From an uncultured Bacteroidales bacterium (lineage in GTDB: Bacteria; Bacteroidota; Bacteroidia; Bacteroidales; P3), in assembly GCA_947176875.1 (NCBI GenBank), contig CAMWSI010000036.1:1-7505 (forward strand): DNA of 7,505 nucleotides, in the 5' to 3' direction. Made by a program: the position numbers and the translations under genes. The notes beneath the pieces were generated by a model that searched no databases, was not told the origin of the DNA, and was given only the letters and a program-made list of their open reading frames with translations. The stretch's first letter is position 1; each line of letters starts with the position of its first letter. This document shows positions 1-6,607 of the stretch, piece by piece.

Positions 1-1366
1 CCATGCCCGTCGCGCCTTTCTTAAACGCCCCCTCGTCCTTGGCATAATAGGCCGTACCCGCCACGTCCAGATGCAGAAACGGCGTCTTTTTCGCGAAATA
101 GCCGACAAACTTGGCGGCCGTAATCATACCGGCCGCGCCGCTGCCGCAATTTTTCAACTCGGCGACGGCCGAATCCAGTTCGCCGTCGTATTCCGGCCAC
201 ATCGGGAACAGGCAATAACGCTCCTGTACATCGGCGGAAGCCTGCGCCAGGCATTGCAGCATCGGTTCCGTCCAACGCTCCTGCATGGCCACGATGCCTT
301 TGGTGCCGATGGCCCGCGAGGCCGCGCCCGTCAATGTGGCCATCGTAACGATGGCGGTCGGCGCGTAGCGCTTCCGCGCGTACGCGACCGCATCGGCGAG
401 CAACAGACGCCCTTCGGCGTCGGTATTGACGATTTCGACCGAGGTCTCGCCGCCGATGCGGATCACATCGCCCGGCACGAGCGCATTGCCGTTGAGGCGG
501 TTGTCGGTTGCCGGAATCAGGGCCACGATATATAACGGCAACGCCTGCAACGCCGCCAGGGCGATGATGCCGGCCGCCATCGCGCCGCCCGCCATGTCGG
601 TCTTCATATCGTCCATATAGTTGCCGGTCTTCACATTCATACCGCCCGCATCGAAAACGACGCCTTTGCCCACAAGCACCAACGGCTTTTCGTTACGCGC
701 ATCCGCCGGCTTATAGACAAGTTCGGTAAACGAAGGTTCGCCCACGCTGCCGCGGTTTACGCCCAACAGCCCGCCCATGCCGGCCTTTTCCATTTCCTTG
801 CGCGTCCATAGTTTGGCCGAAATGCCCAACGGCTTGACATGCGCGGCCATCTCACGCGCGAAGGCCGTCGCGTTCAAGACCGAGACCGGCTGTTCCACGA
901 GCGATTTCACCCAATTGACTTCTGCCGACCGCTGGCGCAACCGTGCCAAACCGTCCGCCGAAAGGCCCTCGGCTTCCACGGCCACCAGTTCAGGCGCCAC
1001 CTTCCGCTCGGCCTTGTAGTCATCGAACACATACAGATTCAGCAGAAAACTCTCCACAAGCGCACGAACGGCCTCCGCATCGTGCCAGTCCAAATCCGTG
1101 AGCACCCAGCGGCTGCCCGGAACCGCCCGCGCCTTATCGGCCCAACGACGTCCCCACTGCCGTATGCGCAGCAGGTAATCCACCGCGGGTTCATCCTTGG
1201 CGCGCTCCGGCATCCAAAGATAGGCGTGCGGTTCCGGCAGGTGAAAATCCGTCCAACTGCCCTTCGGCTTACCGGCCGACGTCCGCTTGACGTAAGCCTG
1301 CTCCGCATCCGCCGTCTTGCGGTCTCCTTTAAGCAGAAACAATCGGTATATCTTATCTTTCTTCAT
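1..1366 (-). CDS. pepA: Leucyl aminopeptidase, M17 family (3' end cut by window edge)
   Basis: This is a cytosolic two-metal aminopeptidase that removes N-terminal residues from peptides in protein and peptide turnover. I read 455 codons without a stop, beginning at ATG 1366 (MKKDKIYR). The C-terminal catalytic domain is clear: GKGVVFDAGG (about 232-241), NVKTG, MKTDMAGG and the M17 signature NTDAEGRL (314-321). All expected metal and catalytic residues are present: K234, D239, K246, D257, D316, E318 and R320. Their spacing matches E. coli PepA K270/D275/K282/D293/D352/E354/R356 with a constant offset of 36. The N-terminal domain (about 1-150) is divergent, as is usual for this family. The last visible residues (GATGM) correspond to the GATG motif near the end of M17 proteins, so probably only about 10-20 residues are missing. 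The start overlaps the upstream small gene by 14 nt, suggesting coupled translation from the recA transcript. The family is certain; the exact peptide preference is not. Confidence 0.95.
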   Translation of the reverse strand, partial: MKKDKIYRLFLLKGDRKTADAEQAYVKRTSAGKPKGSWTDFHLPEPHAYLWMPERAKDEPAVDYLLRIRQWGRRWADKARAVPGSRWVLTDLDWHDAEAVRALVESFLLNLYVFDDYKAERKVAPELVAVEAEGLSADGLARLRQRSAEVNWVKSLVEQPVSVLNATAFAREMAAHVKPLGISAKLWTRKEMEKAGMGGLLGVNRGSVGEPSFTELVYKPADARNEKPLVLVGKGVVFDAGGMNVKTGNYMDDMKTDMAGGAMAAGIIALAALQALPLYIVALIPATDNRLNGNALVPGDVIRIGGETSVEIVNTDAEGRLLLADAVAYARKRYAPTAIVTMATLTGAASRAIGTKGIVAMQERWTEPMLQCLAQASADVQERYCLFPMWPEYDGELDSAVAELKNCGSGAAGMITAAKFVGYFAKKTPFLHLDVAGTAYYAKDEGAFKKGATGM

Positions 1367-1628
1367 GCTCTATGCGGTTTATGGCCTCCATCGTCTGCGT
1401 GATGGCCGTGCCGTGATGCAACTGGTAACGCGGGCAGTCTTCGTGCCGGCCGCCCGGCGGTACCGAACAATGCCCGCAGTCGTGCCGCTCGCCGTCGCCG
1501 AAATCGATGTCCGACATCGCGCAACGGTGCAGAAACTGTCCGTCTTTCTTGAACAGTATCCGCACCGACAACGCCAGGACCGCCAATCCCAGAAGCGCGG
1601 CGGCGCAAATCAAGCCCGCCCAGTTCAT
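1353..1628 (-). CDS. Small membrane-anchored Cys/His-rich protein, unknown function
   Basis: This gene encodes 91 residues that I cannot assign to a named family. Residues 3-25 form one hydrophobic helix (rich in Ala, Leu, Val and Ile) followed by RILFKKDG, so a short N-terminal anchor with the positive side cytoplasmic is likely. The soluble part carries Cys36, Cys51, Cys54 and Cys65, with neighbouring histidines at 34, 49, 53, 62, 71 and 72. Key pieces are HRC, HDCGHC and HEDC. This resembles a metal or redox site, but that is inference. The ATG at 1628 overlaps the recA TGA stop as ATGA, and the TAA stop lies 14 nt inside pepA. This tight packing supports a real translated gene. The layout recalls short Bacteroidetes membrane proteins with a hydrophobic N-terminus and a conserved Cys-containing tail, but I could not confirm a match. 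Frame 1363-1608 on the same strand is a shadow. Confidence 0.75.
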   Translation of the reverse strand: MNWAGLICAAALLGLAVLALSVRILFKKDGQFLHRCAMSDIDFGDGERHDCGHCSVPPGGRHEDCPRYQLHHGTAITQTMEAINRIEHEER

Positions 1629-2656
1629 GCCTCTTTCTCTTTCAACGCGTTGCGAATAGCCTGTTCGAGTTCCTCACTCAATTCCGGATTATCCTGCAAC
1701 AACTGCTTGACGGCCTCCCGGCCTTGCCCCAACTTGGTTTCACCGTAACTGAACCATGAGCCGCTCTTCTTGACGATATTCATGTCGGTGGCCATGTCGA
1801 TGATCTCGCCCGTACGCGAAACACCTTGCCCGTAAATCAGGTCGAATTCCACGGTCTTGAAAGGAGGCGCCACCTTATTCTTGACAATCTTGACTTTAAC
1901 CCGATTCCCTATCACATTGTCGCCCTCCTTGATCTGCGAGATACGCCGGATGTCGATACGAACCGAAGCGTAGAATTTCAAAGCATTGCCGCCCGTCGTC
2001 GTTTCGGGATTGCCGAACATGACGCCGATCTTCTCGCGCAACTGGTTGATGAAAATACAGCAGCAGCCCGTCTTGCTGATGATGGACGTGAGTTTACGCA
2101 AAGCCTGCGACATGAGGCGGGCGTGCAGCCCCATCTTGCTGTCGCCCATTTCGCCCTCTATCTCGCTGCGCGGCGTCAAAGCGGCCACCGAGTCGATGAC
2201 CATGATATCGACCGCCCCCGAACGGATCAGATTCTCGGCGATGGCCAAGGCCTGCTCGCCATCGTCGGGCTGGGAGATGAACAAATCGTCCACATTGACG
2301 CCCAATTTCTGCGCATAAACGGGATCGAACGCATGTTCGGCGTCGATAAAGGCCGCGATACCGCCCTTTTTCTGCGCTTCGGCGATGGCATGAATGGCCA
2401 GCGTCGTCTTACCCGAAGATTCCGGTCCGTAAATCTCGATGATACGGCCTTTCGGCAAGCCGCCGATACCCAAAGCCATGTCCACGCCTATCGAACCCGT
2501 CGAAATCGTTTCGACTTCCTCCACCGGCTGGTCGCTCATCTTCATGATAGCCCCCTTGCCGTAAGATTTCTCTATCTTATCCAACGTCAGTTGCAGGGCC
2601 TTGAGTTTTTCCGACCTCTGCTCGTTCTGTTCCATGTTTTCTTCTTTCTTTGCCAT
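1625..2656 (-). CDS. recA: Recombinase RecA
   Basis: RecA is the ATP-dependent strand-exchange protein that forms filaments on single-stranded DNA for homologous recombination and DNA repair. The protein is 343 residues from ATG 2656 ([10 protein letters not shown]), close to E. coli RecA (353). Visible landmarks are the Walker A motif GPESSGKT (77-84), the catalytic Glu107 in IDAEHAF, Walker B IMVIDS (151-156), loop 1 around [12 protein letters not shown] (165-176), FINQLR (202-207) and loop 2 [13 protein letters not shown] (216-228). The C-terminal tail is short and only mildly acidic. I chose 2656 because MAKK begins many Bacteroidetes RecA proteins. The in-frame ATG at 2707 would add 17 unrelated residues ([10 protein letters not shown]...) encoded by the leader, and the internal ATG at 2635 would remove only 7 residues. 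Its own promoter lies at 2739-2769. The stop overlaps the next start as ATGA. One oddity is a Cys-Cys-Cys run (198-200) just before FINQLR. Confidence 0.99.
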   Translation of the reverse strand: MAKKEENMEQNEQRSEKLKALQLTLDKIEKSYGKGAIMKMSDQPVEEVETISTGSIGVDMALGIGGLPKGRIIEIYGPESSGKTTLAIHAIAEAQKKGGIAAFIDAEHAFDPVYAQKLGVNVDDLFISQPDDGEQALAIAENLIRSGAVDIMVIDSVAALTPRSEIEGEMGDSKMGLHARLMSQALRKLTSIISKTGCCCIFINQLREKIGVMFGNPETTTGGNALKFYASVRIDIRRISQIKEGDNVIGNRVKVKIVKNKVAPPFKTVEFDLIYGQGVSRTGEIIDMATDMNIVKKSGSWFSYGETKLGQGREAVKQLLQDNPELSEELEQAIRNALKEKEA

Positions 2657-2698
2657 AATATTATAATGTATTGTTTTCGGTCTCGCTTTAAGGCGGCC

Positions 2699-2711
2699 CG
2701 GCATCATGCCG
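2699..2711 (-). promoter_or_regulatory. 13-bp palindrome in the recA leader
   Basis: CGGCATCATGCCG is a perfect inverted repeat (6 + 1 + 6) lying between the predicted recA transcription start (about 2732) and the chosen start codon (2656). It could be a protein-binding site downstream of the promoter, or a small RNA hairpin (stem CGGC/GCCG with a 5-nt loop). No known repressor site is recognised, and at this GC content chance is possible. Confidence 0.25.
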
Positions 2712-2738
2712 AAGCCTCCGCGCGGGGGATTCGGATTA

Positions 2739-2769
2739 CAAAGATAACCCTTTTCCCTCCGTTCCGAAA
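2739..2769 (-). promoter_or_regulatory. Bacteroidetes-type promoter of recA
   Basis: On the minus strand a TATCTTTG -7 box (2746-2739) is preceded, after 19 bp, by TTTC (2769-2766), one mismatch from the TTTG -33 box. This fits the consensus of the Bacteroidetes primary sigma factor (TTTG, 19-21 bp, TAnnTTTG). Transcription would start near 2732, giving a leader of about 76 nt. It lies in the 132-bp gap between the DUF2461 stop and recA, which is where an independent recA promoter is expected. Confidence 0.8.
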
Positions 2770-2788
2770 ACGGATTTTCCTAAAAAAA

Positions 2789-3499
2789 CTAAAAACTTAA
2801 GGCTTCGTTCAAAAAAGCGTTGAACGGTTGCAACATACGGGTATATTCCACCACTTTATCGATATAGGACAAAGCCCCGACGGCACGGTCCGAAACCGGC
2901 GCCATCAGGAAATAGTGCCGGTATTTGAGCCATTCCATATCCGGAAAGTTCTTGTCGAAACCCTTGGGCGGCATCTTCATTTTGGCCGCTTGATCCAATT
3001 CTCCGAACGTCTTGACAATGGCCGGCTCCAATACGATTTTCTTGAAATCCGCACTGCGGTAATAGATATGCTGCCGGATTTTCTTCATCGATTCGGGCTG
3101 CAGGCCATACACGCCCGCGCCCACCGCACAATGCCCCGGCTCCAGATGCAGGTAATAGCCCGAAAACTCGCCATGCGCGCCGCCCTTGCAGATAAAAATA
3201 CCGATATAGCGCTTATAGGGCGTCTTGTCTGGCGAGAAACGCGTATCGCGATAGATGCGGTACATGCAACGCTTGGCCGTCAGCCCCGCCAATTCGGGAT
3301 CGAAACGGCTCATACGCGCGATACAGGCATCCGTCATGACCTCCAGATGCTTCCGCAAGCGGTCGTAACGCGGCTTGTGCTCCGCAAACCACTCGCGGTT
3401 GTTATTTTCGCGCAAATCCTTGATAAACGGAAGAATATCGGCCTGCAAGGCCGGGTCGAGAACAGGCGTCGCCGCCTCTTTTTCCTTAGTGGTCTTCAT
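2789..3499 (-). CDS. DUF2461 family protein (TIGR02453-like)
   Basis: This is a 236-residue conserved protein whose biochemical role is not established. The assignment rests on three family hallmarks: the N-terminal FIKDLRENNNREWFAEHK segment (about 25-42), the RIYRDTRFSPDKTPYK segment (81-96) and GYYLHLEPG (114-122) followed by a glycine-rich GAGVYG. There is no signal peptide or membrane helix, so it should be cytoplasmic. The first 15 residues (KTTKEKEAATPV...) are charged and probably disordered. The length is typical for the family. The ATG at 3499 lies 14 nt inside the 3' end of the O-methyltransferase gene, so the two are probably co-transcribed and translationally coupled. It is the last gene of the sdaA-lplA-methyltransferase cluster; a separate promoter for recA follows. 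The family call is secure; no substrate or partner can be read from the sequence. Confidence 0.93.
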   Translation of the reverse strand: MKTTKEKEAATPVLDPALQADILPFIKDLRENNNREWFAEHKPRYDRLRKHLEVMTDACIARMSRFDPELAGLTAKRCMYRIYRDTRFSPDKTPYKRYIGIFICKGGAHGEFSGYYLHLEPGHCAVGAGVYGLQPESMKKIRQHIYYRSADFKKIVLEPAIVKTFGELDQAAKMKMPPKGFDKNFPDMEWLKYRHYFLMAPVSDRAVGALSYIDKVVEYTRMLQPFNAFLNEALSF

Positions 3500-4169
3500 C
3501 GGTTATTTCCTTTTTTCGTATAATCATCAATCCGTCGCGCATCAGCAACGGCAGATTTTCCACATCGGCATCGGCCTGCACCCAATCGTTGAACCGCCGC
3601 AACGCGCAGGTGTCTTTATCGTGACAGGCCTCATCCCAGACCTTGCCGTTCCACAGCACGTTGTCGGCCAACAGCCAGCCGCCCGGCCGCAGCAACGACT
3701 TCAACACCGGATAATAGTCGGCGTACCGCGCCTTGTCGGCATCGAGAAAAATCAGGTCGAAAACGGCCGGAGTTTCCGCCGCCAGACGCGCCAGGTGCGT
3801 CTCGGCCTCGCCCCAAAGCACGCGGATGCGGTCGGCATAGGGCGACGCGGCGATATATTTCCGCAACAGATCCTCGGTCAGCGGGTCGTGCTCTATCGTG
3901 TAGAGTTCGCCACCGTCCGCCAAGCCGGCCGCGAGACAGAGCGTGCCGTAGCCCGTGAACGCGCCCACTTCCAGCACGCGCCGAGGCCGTATCATGCGGC
4001 TCACCATCTCCAAAAAACGTCCCTGATACGCGCCCGACAACATGCGCGGCGCGAGCATACGGACATGGGTATCCCTGTCCAGACGCGCCAAAAGCGGGTC
4101 GGGCGGTGTGGTATGCGCCGCCAGATAGGCCGTGGCGCGCGGGTCATCCAACAAGTCAAACTCTTCCAT
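3486..4169 (-). CDS. SAM-dependent O-methyltransferase, family 3 (PF01596-like)
   Basis: This is a 227-residue cytosolic methyltransferase of the catechol/caffeoyl-CoA type (YrrM-like). It would transfer a methyl group from S-adenosylmethionine to a hydroxyl, usually with a divalent metal. The SAM-binding motif I is VLEVGAFTGYGTLCLA (65-80), and the acidic ribose-binding residue is Glu93 in YTIEHD. FDLIFLDADKARY (137-149) and LLRPGGWLLADNVLW (159-173) carry the probable metal ligands Asp143, Asp169 and Asn170, with Lys146 in the DADK catalytic motif. I chose ATG 4169 (MEEFDLLDD). The frame stays open upstream to 4370, but that extension is the lplA coding region read in another frame and includes the low-complexity ADPALADPAL encoded by the 15-bp repeat. 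It begins 37 bp after lplA and overlaps the DUF2461 gene by 14 nt. The actual substrate cannot be inferred from the neighbours. Confidence 0.93.
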   Translation of the reverse strand: MEEFDLLDDPRATAYLAAHTTPPDPLLARLDRDTHVRMLAPRMLSGAYQGRFLEMVSRMIRPRRVLEVGAFTGYGTLCLAAGLADGGELYTIEHDPLTEDLLRKYIAASPYADRIRVLWGEAETHLARLAAETPAVFDLIFLDADKARYADYYPVLKSLLRPGGWLLADNVLWNGKVWDEACHDKDTCALRRFNDWVQADADVENLPLLMRDGLMIIRKKEITDEDH

Positions 4170-4180
4170 AATATCTCTGT

Positions 4181-4210
4181 CCAAAGCCGGATCAGCCAAA
4201 GCCGGATCAG
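4181..4210. repeat. Perfect 15-bp tandem duplication at the lplA stop
   Basis: CCAAAGCCGGATCAG occurs twice back to back (4181-4195 and 4196-4210). The lplA TGA stop (4209-4207) lies in the upstream copy on the minus strand. Because 15 is a multiple of three, the second copy carries another TGA in the same frame. The repeat makes up most of the 37-bp spacer before the methyltransferase start, so it looks like a recent slippage duplication that lengthened the spacer. Confidence 0.9.
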
Positions 4211-5208
4211 CCCAACAGCAACCGGATCCATTCATCCTCGCCCACATTGGCGAAGTAGTCCTGCAACGCGATGCCCGACAGACGCTCCCGCAAGGCGGCC
4301 TCCTGCAACGGACAGCCGGCCATGACGGCCTCGAACGCGGCGGTATCTTTCGTAAAGAAATAGTCGCCATACACTTTGAGCGCGGCGATACAGCCGGCCT
4401 CCACCTGACAGTGCACTTCTATGTTGCCCCCCTTGTCGGTATGCAGGCCGCGGCGGTAGGCATAGGCCGGCGACTCTCCGTAATTCCATTCGTAAGTTTC
4501 GTATTTCCGCTGGGCCAATTCGTTCACGGCCGCTTCCTCTTCGGCCGTAAACGGCCGCGAGACAGCCTGCGGAAACAGACGCTGCACATGCGCCTCTATC
4601 GCGTCTATGAAATCCTCTACCGATATAGGCTCAGGCAGATGCTCGCAGATATTCGTGATGCGGCTGCGCACCGACTGCACGGCCTTGCCTTCGAACTTAA
4701 TCGGATTGACCTTGAGGCAACGGCTCATATCGGCGATATTGCTGCGGAACAACAGCGTGCCGTGATGCAGGATACGGTCCTGCCATACCCCGTTGGCGTT
4801 GCCGCTGAACTTGCGGCCGTCTATCGTCAGGTCGTTGCGTCCCTCGAAACGCGCCGCCACGCCCATATCCTGCAATACCTCGATAATCGGTTGCGTGAAC
4901 GCCTTGAAATCCGGCAACTGCTCCCGTCCGCCTTGCGCGTTGCGCGTGCGACGGACAAACGTAAAGCAGATATTGCCCAAATCGTGAAACACGGCGCCGC
5001 CGCCCGTCATGCGGCGGATGACCGGAATGCCGTTGCGTTCCACATAATCGCGGTCTATCTCCGCCAACGTGTTCTGATGCCGTCCCACAATAACGGCCGG
5101 CTCGTTGCGCCAAAGCGAGAAGCAGTCGTCCTGCATCTGCTTGAGCATGAATTCTTCGGCCGCGATATTGAAATAGGGCGTAGTCTGAGGTCGTTTGAGA
5201 ATCAGCAT
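4207..5208 (-). CDS. lplA: Lipoate-protein ligase A
   Basis: The enzyme activates lipoate with ATP and attaches it to a lysine of the lipoyl domains of 2-oxoacid dehydrogenase E2 subunits or of glycine-cleavage H protein. The 333-residue product (E. coli LplA has 338) shows PYFNIAAEEF (11-20), RRMTGGGAVFHD (65-76), the lysine motif GRKFSGNA (131-138) with Lys133 as the expected catalytic lysine, and HHGTLLF (148-154). The C-terminal accessory domain is present from about residue 245 (RRGLHTDKGGNIEVHCQVEA), so this is the full-length, two-domain form rather than the LplA/LplB split type. I chose ATG 5208; a TTG six bases upstream (5214) would add two residues. It starts 15 bp after the sdaA stop, suggesting one transcript. 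A functional link is plausible but inferred: serine dehydratase makes pyruvate, the substrate of a lipoyl-dependent complex. The C-terminal stop sits in a 15-bp tandem repeat. Confidence 0.96.
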   Translation of the reverse strand: MLILKRPQTTPYFNIAAEEFMLKQMQDDCFSLWRNEPAVIVGRHQNTLAEIDRDYVERNGIPVIRRMTGGGAVFHDLGNICFTFVRRTRNAQGGREQLPDFKAFTQPIIEVLQDMGVAARFEGRNDLTIDGRKFSGNANGVWQDRILHHGTLLFRSNIADMSRCLKVNPIKFEGKAVQSVRSRITNICEHLPEPISVEDFIDAIEAHVQRLFPQAVSRPFTAEEEAAVNELAQRKYETYEWNYGESPAYAYRRGLHTDKGGNIEVHCQVEAGCIAALKVYGDYFFTKDTAAFEAVMAGCPLQEAALRERLSGIALQDYFANVGEDEWIRLLLG

Positions 5209-5223
5209 CTTCAAATTATTTTC

Positions 5224-6453
5224 CTATATATTGTCGCTGTCGTGCATCAGCGCCAATCCGCCCTGACTCGTTTCCTTATACAGACTGGGCAAGTCGTGGC
5301 CGGTCTGCTTCATAACCTGCACCACCTGATCGAAACTGATGCGGTGGCGGCCGTCGGAAAGCATGGCATAAACATTGGAGTCGAACGCGCGTTCGGAAGC
5401 GAACGCGCAACGTTCGATGCACGGAATCTGCACGAGCCCGCACATGGGGTCGCAGGTCAGGCCAAGGTGATGCTCCAGCCCCATTTCGGCCGCGTATTCG
5501 ATTTGGTGTATCGTACCGCCGAAGATATAGCAGGCCGCGGCGGCCGACATGGCGCAGGCCACGCCTATCTCGCCCTGGCACCCCACTTCCGCACCCGAAA
5601 TAGACGCGTTCGTCTGCACGATGTTGGCTACAAGGCCGGCGATGGCCAAGCCGCGCAGGATACGGTCTTCCGCGAAGCCATAATTCTGTTTGCAATGATA
5701 GAGCACCGCCGGCAGAACGGCCGCCGAACCGCAGGTAGGCGCGGTCACGATCAGACCGCCGGCCGCGTTTTCCTCGGCCGTGGCCAGCGCATAGGCGAAC
5801 ATGAGCCCCCGGTTGCGCATCGGCCGGTCGTAGTTCATGGCCTTGATATGGTATTGCGCGGCCTTGCGTTGCAGTTTGAGCCCGCCCGGCAGACACCCTT
5901 CGGCCGCGATGCCACGCTCCACGCCCGCCTTCATCGTTTCCCACACCCGCTTCAGATAAGCCTGATAGCCGGGTTTCTCATGCAGGTCGATATATTCCCA
6001 AAGCGTACGGCCGTTCTGACGGCACCAGTCCATGACGGCCGTCATGTTCGTGTCTTCATACACCTTCTCGTTCGTGTATTCGGCCCCCTCCTCGATGATA
6101 TTTTCGGAAGCGCCCTCCTCGCGGATATCGCCGCCGCCTATGCTGAACACCTGCCAATCACCGAGTTTCTCCGCACCGCGATACGCCTCGAAACGCATAC
6201 CGTTGGGATGATAAGGCAAAAAGACGCCGAGATGCGGACGGAGGACGACCTCCTGCGGCGCCAACGTGCGTTCCAACGTCTCCAACGTGAGGTGACCGCG
6301 CCCCGTGGCGGCAAGACTGCCGTACAGATTGACCTCGTAGCGCGTGGCTTCGGGATAACGTTTCTTGAAGATAAGGGCGGCCCGCATGGGCCCCATCGTG
6401 TGGCTGCTCGACGGCCCGTTGCCGATTTTGAATAAACTGCAAATACTGCGCAT
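5224..6453 (-). CDS. sdaA: L-serine dehydratase, single-chain iron-sulfur type
   Basis: This enzyme deaminates L-serine to pyruvate and ammonia using an oxygen-sensitive [4Fe-4S] cluster instead of pyridoxal phosphate. The 409-residue chain contains both domains. The beta-type domain comes first, with GNGPSSSHTMGP (11-22). The alpha-type domain follows from about residue 185, with IVTAPTCGSAAVLPAV (235-250), GAEVGCQGEIGVAC (287-300) and LTCDPMCGLVQIPCIER (332-348). Cys292, Cys334 and Cys345 have spacings of 42 and 11, the same as the cluster ligands Cys343/385/396 of the Legionella enzyme, so the cluster site is intact. The C-terminus (MHDSDNI) has no terminal cysteine. The ATG at 6453 gives an N-terminus that aligns with family members (SLFKIGNGPSSSHT). 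It lies only 11 bp beyond the U-tract of the tRNA terminator. An AAGG sits 7 nt before the start, a possible weak ribosome site. It is the first gene of a probable sdaA-lplA-methyltransferase-DUF2461 operon. Confidence 0.96.
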   Translation of the reverse strand: MRSICSLFKIGNGPSSSHTMGPMRAALIFKKRYPEATRYEVNLYGSLAATGRGHLTLETLERTLAPQEVVLRPHLGVFLPYHPNGMRFEAYRGAEKLGDWQVFSIGGGDIREEGASENIIEEGAEYTNEKVYEDTNMTAVMDWCRQNGRTLWEYIDLHEKPGYQAYLKRVWETMKAGVERGIAAEGCLPGGLKLQRKAAQYHIKAMNYDRPMRNRGLMFAYALATAEENAAGGLIVTAPTCGSAAVLPAVLYHCKQNYGFAEDRILRGLAIAGLVANIVQTNASISGAEVGCQGEIGVACAMSAAAACYIFGGTIHQIEYAAEMGLEHHLGLTCDPMCGLVQIPCIERCAFASERAFDSNVYAMLSDGRHRISFDQVVQVMKQTGHDLPSLYKETSQGGLALMHDSDNI

Positions 6454-6464
6454 GACTATGCCTT

Positions 6465-6503
6465 AAAACAAAAAAGCGGCCTACGCTATCCGTAAACCGC
6501 TTT
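6465..6503 (-). terminator. Intrinsic terminator of tRNA-Arg
   Basis: On the minus strand AAAGCGGTTTACG (6503-6491) pairs with CGTAGGCCGCTTT (6485-6473) around a GATAG loop, giving a 13-bp stem with two G-U pairs. A run of T broken by one G follows (to 6465). It starts six nt after the mature tRNA 3' end. The next gene, sdaA, starts 11 bp beyond it. Confidence 0.88.
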
Positions 6504-6509
6504 AACCTG

Positions 6510-6583
6510 TGACTCCGGAAGGATTCAAACCTTCAACCGCCTGATCCGTAGTCAGGTACTCTATTCAGTTGAGCTACGGAGCC
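6510..6583 (-). tRNA. tRNA-Arg (anticodon ACG)
   Basis: The 74-nt cloverleaf is complete. The acceptor stem is GGCTCCG/CGGAGTC with one G-U pair. The D-arm is GCTC/GAGT with loop AACTGAATA. The anticodon arm is CCTGA-CTACGGA-TCAGG with anticodon ACG (plus-strand positions 6547-6549), the variable region is CGGTT, and the T-arm is GAAGG-TTTGAAT-CCTTC. The discriminator base is A, and CCA is not encoded. Anticodon ACG reads CGN arginine codons after A34 is converted to inosine, normally by TadA. The T-loop has T where C56 is nearly universal, and the D-loop has A where G19 is expected, so an A19-U56 contact may replace G19-C56. Confidence 0.97.
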
Positions 6584-6607
6584 GATTCCTTTCTTTCAAA
6601 AGGAGTG

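Noticed and set aside
1215..1246. A promoter-like TTTC, 20 bp, TATCTTTG on the minus strand inside pepA
   Set aside because: It lies within codons about 41-51 of an intact gene and would give only a truncated transcript. It encodes conserved reading frame, so I treat it as a chance match.
1826..2800. A 324-codon plus-strand open frame antisense to recA
   Set aside because: It mirrors the recA reading frame, its translation is rich in Arg, His and Asp with no motif, and it runs into the recA promoter. It is a shadow of recA.
2770..2830. Possible terminator after the DUF2461 gene (T-rich runs on the minus strand)
   Set aside because: The only hairpins nearby have 4-5 bp stems with large or A/T-only pairing. 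The T-runs are real, but there is no convincing stem.
5700..5760. Apparent shift of the serine dehydratase cluster cysteine (TAPTCGSAAV against TAPTNGACG in E. coli SdaA)
   Set aside because: The ligand spacing of 42 and 11 identifies Cys292, Cys334 and Cys345 as the cluster ligands, so the TAPTCG cysteine is not the ligand and nothing is missing.
4132..6435. A 767-codon open frame on the plus strand, antisense to lplA and sdaA
   Set aside because: The translation shows no recognisable domain, while the opposite strand encodes two proteins with full family motifs. Long antisense open frames are expected from the GC-biased third codon positions here.
6510..6583. tRNA-Arg gene as an integration site for a mobile element
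   Set aside because: No integrase gene and no duplicated tRNA 3' end are visible, and both flanks carry ordinary chromosomal genes.
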